Shown: in pieces, positions 31,601 to 34,272 of the stretch
Position numbering within the stretch: the first letter of the stretch is position 1
Layout: each line of letters starts with the position of its first letter
Source of the DNA: Candidatus Kaiserbacteria bacterium
GTDB taxonomy: Bacteria > Patescibacteriota > Minisyncoccia > Phycocordibacterales > UBA918
NCBI GenBank assembly: GCA_020428685.1
Contig: JAGQMJ010000009.1
Location: 1-34,272, forward strand
Length of the DNA stretch: 34,272 bases
Direction: 5' to 3'
Program-made: the position numbers and the translations under genes
Notes under the pieces: model-generated
What the model saw: only the letters and a program-made list of their open reading frames with translations
Databases searched by the model: none
Told to the model about the DNA's origin: nothing

Positions 31601-32074
31601 ATGTCCTTTCTACAGAGACTAAAAGGTAAAGGTGTCAGAAGCGGTGAAGCATCACTGCAGTCTGATGCCGAAGAAACAGCTGTAGATAAAGTTGCTCAGC
31701 TTCATGTCGATGTGTATCAAACCGAACGCATGATTGTGGTCTACGCTCAATCAGCGGGAGCGGATATGAATGATGTGCATGTTTCGATTGAAGGTGATGC
31801 TGATATTGTTTTGATTGAGGGTAAGCGTGTCCGACCTGAGTATATTGTTTTCCCGAAGAAAGTAGTCCGCGGTTCGTTTGTGGCTGAAGAATGTGTATGG
31901 GGAGATTTTTATCGACGCATTATTTTGCCAGAGAGTGTAAATATTGATAAAGCTGAAGCAAAGATTAAGAATGGTGTTTTGATATTGATTCTTCCACTAT
32001 TGAAGCCAAACGAAAAAGAAAAAGTCCAATTGAAAGTTACTGGCGGCCGCGCCGCTCCGAAGCGAGGAGGTTAA
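31601..32074 (+). CDS. Hsp20/alpha-crystallin small heat-shock protein
   Basis: The 157-residue protein has no signal peptide, so it is cytosolic. The alpha-crystallin domain spans about 33-148: LHVDVYQTERMIVVYAQSAG at the start, then VSIEGDADIVLIEGKR, YRRIILPESVNIDKAEA and the family-typical NGVLILILPLL. The basic GRAAPKRGG tail lacks a clear IxI motif. Small heat-shock proteins hold unfolded proteins in an ATP-independent way. Its place between the dockerin and cohesin genes is odd; it may aid folding of surface proteins before export or simply be unrelated. Confidence 0.85.
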   Translation: MSFLQRLKGKGVRSGEASLQSDAEETAVDKVAQLHVDVYQTERMIVVYAQSAGADMNDVHVSIEGDADIVLIEGKRVRPEYIVFPKKVVRGSFVAEECVWGDFYRRIILPESVNIDKAEAKIKNGVLILILPLLKPNEKEKVQLKVTGGRAAPKRGG

Positions 32075-32090
32075 TTTATTTTTAGTTCTT

Positions 32091-33614
32091 ATGTTGTACC
32101 TTACCCACCGATCTTTCCAACTCATAGCCGCAATATTTTTTGCGAGTCTGGCGCTACTTCTGCCAACTGCTTTTGCATCGGCAGCTGACTTGGTGTTGTC
32201 ACCGGGTACGGGGTCATACTCTGTCGGTCAGACTTTCACTGCTACGGTAAGAGTTGTTCCTGGTGGAGATAATGTAAATGCAGTCGAAGCATCTCTAAAC
32301 TTTGATAAATCTGTTTTGTCTGTTGTTAGTGTAAGTAAGGATGGTTCAGTTTTCTCACTCTGGACAACCGAGCCTACATTTTCAAATAGTGCCGGTACAA
32401 TTAGTCTTGGCGGGGGAAGTCCAACTCCTTTTACTACTACTTCCAATATCCTCAATGTCACATTCCGTACTTTGAAGGAGGGTGCTGGTACCGTTTCGTT
32501 TGGCGATGCTTCTGTTTTGGCAGCTGACGGTAGAGGAACTGATGTTTATAAAAAATCTACCGGTGCATCATATACGGTTGCTGCGGCTACTACACCGACC
32601 CCAACACCAACCCCAAAGCCTACTACTCCAACTCAAGAAGATGACAGTGAAGAAGCGATTATCTTTGGAGATCCGCCAAGACCGCCAGAGATTGGTTCTC
32701 AGACTTTCTTAGACCCGAATACTTGGTACAAGGAAACAAATGGTTTGTTTACTTGGACGCTGCCATTTGACGTTACTGCTGTAGCGGTTGAAGTGTCTGA
32801 TGATTCAGAAAATGTTCCTCAAGATAATGAAGACGCAATTATTGACCCACCTGAGGAAGAGTTCTCGATTACTCCAGATATCGTTAAGGATGGTGTTCAG
32901 TATGTAAGTGTGAACTTTAAAAACCAGGTAGGTTGGGGTGCGGTCACAAATCGTAAGTTGCAGATTGATACCACATCTCCAGAGCCGTTTGCTATAAATG
33001 TCCGAGCCGGCACATCTCAGAATTCATTCCCACTTCTAAACTTTGAAGCAGTTGACGTCACGTCTGGAGTGGCCTACTACGACATGACAGTGGCTTCCAA
33101 TGAACCACTAAGAATTACTCCTGATGAGGCTCGTCTAGGCTACATGCTGAAAGACCTGGAGGACGGAACGTATACTGTAAAGGTTGTTGCTACTGACAAG
33201 GCAGGAAATGTACGAGAAAGTAGCGTGGCAGTCTTGATTACAGCTGGGTGGACAAAGCCAGTAGAGGTCGTCGATGAGGGTTCATTCTGGGACTTCTTCA
33301 CAGCCGTCAATCTGTTCATATTCTTCCTAATTGTTATAATTATCCTACAAGTAATTTACTTCTGGTACGAGCATAAGCAGATTAAGGAAAAGGAAGAAAA
33401 ATTACGCCGAGAGACACGAGAAATTCAAGATCAAATGGAGAAAATATTCTCCGCTCTCCGAGATGAAATTTACGACCAGATCAACACGATTACTAAGAGA
33501 AAGAGACTGTCTGCCAAGGAAAAAGAGGCGGTAGAAGGTCTAACTCAAGCACTCGAAGTCTCAGAGACCTTGATAGAAAAGGAAATCAATGATGTGAAAT
33601 CAATTTTGAAGTAA
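32091..33614 (+). CDS. Membrane-anchored cohesin-domain protein
   Basis: The 507-residue protein has a signal peptide (about 8-32, ending ASAA) and an extracellular cohesin-like domain (about 33-165): LVLSPGTGSYSVGQTFTATV, VNAVEASLNFDKSVLSVVSV, AGTISLGGGS and LNVTFRTLKEGAGTVSFGD. A Thr/Pro linker (168-182), an acidic stretch, two Ig-like domains (about 205-390), one membrane segment (about 405-426) and a charged cytosolic coiled coil (about 427-507) follow. Cohesins bind dockerins, so this is the probable anchor for the dockerin protein at 29637. It starts 16 nt after the Hsp20 gene, in the same direction. Confidence 0.85.
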   Translation: MLYLTHRSFQLIAAIFFASLALLLPTAFASAADLVLSPGTGSYSVGQTFTATVRVVPGGDNVNAVEASLNFDKSVLSVVSVSKDGSVFSLWTTEPTFSNSAGTISLGGGSPTPFTTTSNILNVTFRTLKEGAGTVSFGDASVLAADGRGTDVYKKSTGASYTVAAATTPTPTPTPKPTTPTQEDDSEEAIIFGDPPRPPEIGSQTFLDPNTWYKETNGLFTWTLPFDVTAVAVEVSDDSENVPQDNEDAIIDPPEEEFSITPDIVKDGVQYVSVNFKNQVGWGAVTNRKLQIDTTSPEPFAINVRAGTSQNSFPLLNFEAVDVTSGVAYYDMTVASNEPLRITPDEARLGYMLKDLEDGTYTVKVVATDKAGNVRESSVAVLITAGWTKPVEVVDEGSFWDFFTAVNLFIFFLIVIIILQVIYFWYEHKQIKEKEEKLRRETREIQDQMEKIFSALRDEIYDQINTITKRKRLSAKEKEAVEGLTQALEVSETLIEKEINDVKSILK

Positions 33615-33644
33615 AAAAGCTTCAGAATCCACATAAAATGAAGA

Positions 33645-33680
33645 ATACCGCGCGACTCAGATAGAGTCGCGCGGTATACT
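33645..33680 (+). terminator. Intrinsic terminator abutting the next promoter
   Basis: ATACCGCGCGACTC (33645-33658) pairs perfectly with GAGTCGCGCGGTAT (33664-33677) around AGATA, followed by ACTTTAT. A TATAAT box begins 5 bp after the stem. Confidence 0.85.
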
Positions 33681-33681
33681 T

Positions 33682-33715
33682 TATAATAGGTACGGATTAT
33701 GTCTGGACCGGAGGT
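33682..33715 (+). promoter_or_regulatory. -10 box and Shine-Dalgarno of the last gene
   Basis: TATAAT (33682-33687) is followed by GGAGGT (33710-33715), 8 nt before the ATG at 33724. This gene is one of the few with a strong Shine-Dalgarno. Confidence 0.65.
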
Positions 33716-33723
33716 AATTTCTA

Positions 33724-34272
33724 ATGATACAAGTAGCTAAGACAAGAAAAAAGCTGTTGATTTTCTCAATATTTTCAACACTGATACTGCTCAGTGCGTA
33801 TTTGGTGAATGCACAGTTTTTTGCTGACTCTTATGTCGTTAGAACGGTACACGTTTTTCCTTCACAGATTGAAGCTAAAGGTTGGAATAATCCAGAAACT
33901 TTAACCTTTCAAAACCTGAAGGAATACGCCCTTATCCAAGAGTTTAATGAAATCAACTCAGCTACGATTGATCCGGCGAGAGTAAATTTGCTGAGTGAAG
34001 ACGAGACGCAGATTTCTGAAGCAAGTGCTGAAGATTTGGAGGTTGAGCCTAATGCAGAATCTGCTTCATCATCTGAAGTGGTGACTTCGCCAGAAGCTTC
34101 AACTTCTACCGATGAGCTACTAGAGGCTGGGTCTGCCGAACAGGTCGCCGAACCAAAAACTCTTCTGGGAACTACTTCTACCACTACGGTTAAGAAGGTA
34201 GATTTTTCGCTGTCCTTACCAGAAGTGATTATAAATAGTTTTAAGCCATCTCAAGCTACGCAAACTACAACT
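33724..34272 (+). CDS. Partial exported protein, cut by the window end
   Basis: An open frame of 183 codons runs to the end of the window without a stop. It has a signal peptide or anchor (about 10-31, ending VNAQ), then SYVVRTVHVFPSQIEAKGWN and a region rich in Glu, Ser, Ala and Thr (about 95-160) that is probably a flexible linker, then VDFSLSLPEVIINSF. No family is recognised. The start is supported by GGAGGT 8 nt upstream. By its position after the cohesin gene and its composition it is likely another surface or envelope protein. Confidence 0.72.
   Translation, partial: MIQVAKTRKKLLIFSIFSTLILLSAYLVNAQFFADSYVVRTVHVFPSQIEAKGWNNPETLTFQNLKEYALIQEFNEINSATIDPARVNLLSEDETQISEASAEDLEVEPNAESASSSEVVTSPEASTSTDELLEAGSAEQVAEPKTLLGTTSTTTVKKVDFSLSLPEVIINSFKPSQATQTTT

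Noticed and set aside
32590-32640. Short ACACCAACCCC-type DNA repeat
   Set aside because: It encodes the Thr/Pro linker of the cohesin protein and is low complexity, not a mobile or CRISPR repeat.
1-34272. Recoded UGA (as in Gracilibacteria/Absconditabacteria)
   Set aside because: UGA ends real genes (5774-5776) and does not occur inside the large conserved frames, so the standard bacterial code applies.
1-34272. CRISPR array, insertion sequence or prophage
   Set aside because: No regularly spaced repeats, transposase, integrase or phage structural genes were found on either strand.

Overview
The window looks like a chromosomal piece from a Patescibacteria (CPR) bacterium, probably of the Parcubacteria type. 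This is inferred from content, since no marker phylogeny can be run here. The signs are: short compact genes with many small membrane or exported proteins of no known family; a giant surface protein ending in the peptidoglycan-binding-like C-terminal domain common in these genomes; cohesin, dockerin and DUF916-like surface proteins; no biosynthetic pathways; moderate GC; and UGA used as a normal stop (for example at 5774-5776). Shine-Dalgarno sequences are rare. Many genes instead have a -10 box, often the extended TGnTATAAT type, ending only 4-9 nt before the start codon, which points to widespread leaderless transcripts.

Layout. 101-2986: LemA, an all-alpha NTP pyrophosphatase, HtpX and a DUF3137 protein, a membrane-quality/house-cleaning cluster. 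3068-3287: tRNA-Ser(GGA) with a 17-bp copy of its own 5' end upstream and a palindrome downstream. 3299-9373: small membrane or exported proteins, an APH-fold kinase with an eroded active site, an MTH1-like NUDIX hydrolase, a secreted helical-repeat protein and a possible 27-residue membrane miniprotein, mostly single units separated by strong hairpin terminators. 9526-11307: the translational GTPase TypA/BipA. 11385-14510: a membrane-anchored LRR protein, a DUF1761 protein, a small phage-like protein, a metallo-beta-lactamase-fold protein that has lost its HxH metal ligands, and a CNNM/CBS (CorC-like) transporter. Convergent to these is an RluF-type pseudouridine synthase.

15320-23003 is a surface and regulation block: an exported protein divergent from an ECF-type sigma factor (overlapping -10 boxes), a three-TM putative anti-sigma protein, a giant multi-domain surface protein (about 1395 aa) and a CAP-domain protein. 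23042-26501 holds umuD and umuC, separated by a GH18 (YaaH-like) hydrolase and an RppH-like NUDIX gene on the other strand.

26502-34272 appears to be a cell-surface locus. A promoter-like site followed by a strongly structured element (26661-26776) precedes a probable major surface (S-layer-like) protein. Then come a DUF916-like membrane protein, a small coiled-coil membrane protein, a surface protein ending in a two-repeat dockerin, an Hsp20 chaperone, and a membrane-anchored protein with an extracellular cohesin domain. The dockerin protein shares its N-terminal module with the major surface protein. The simplest reading, which is inference, is a cohesin-dockerin attachment system that holds surface proteins on the envelope of this cell. 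The window ends inside another exported protein gene.
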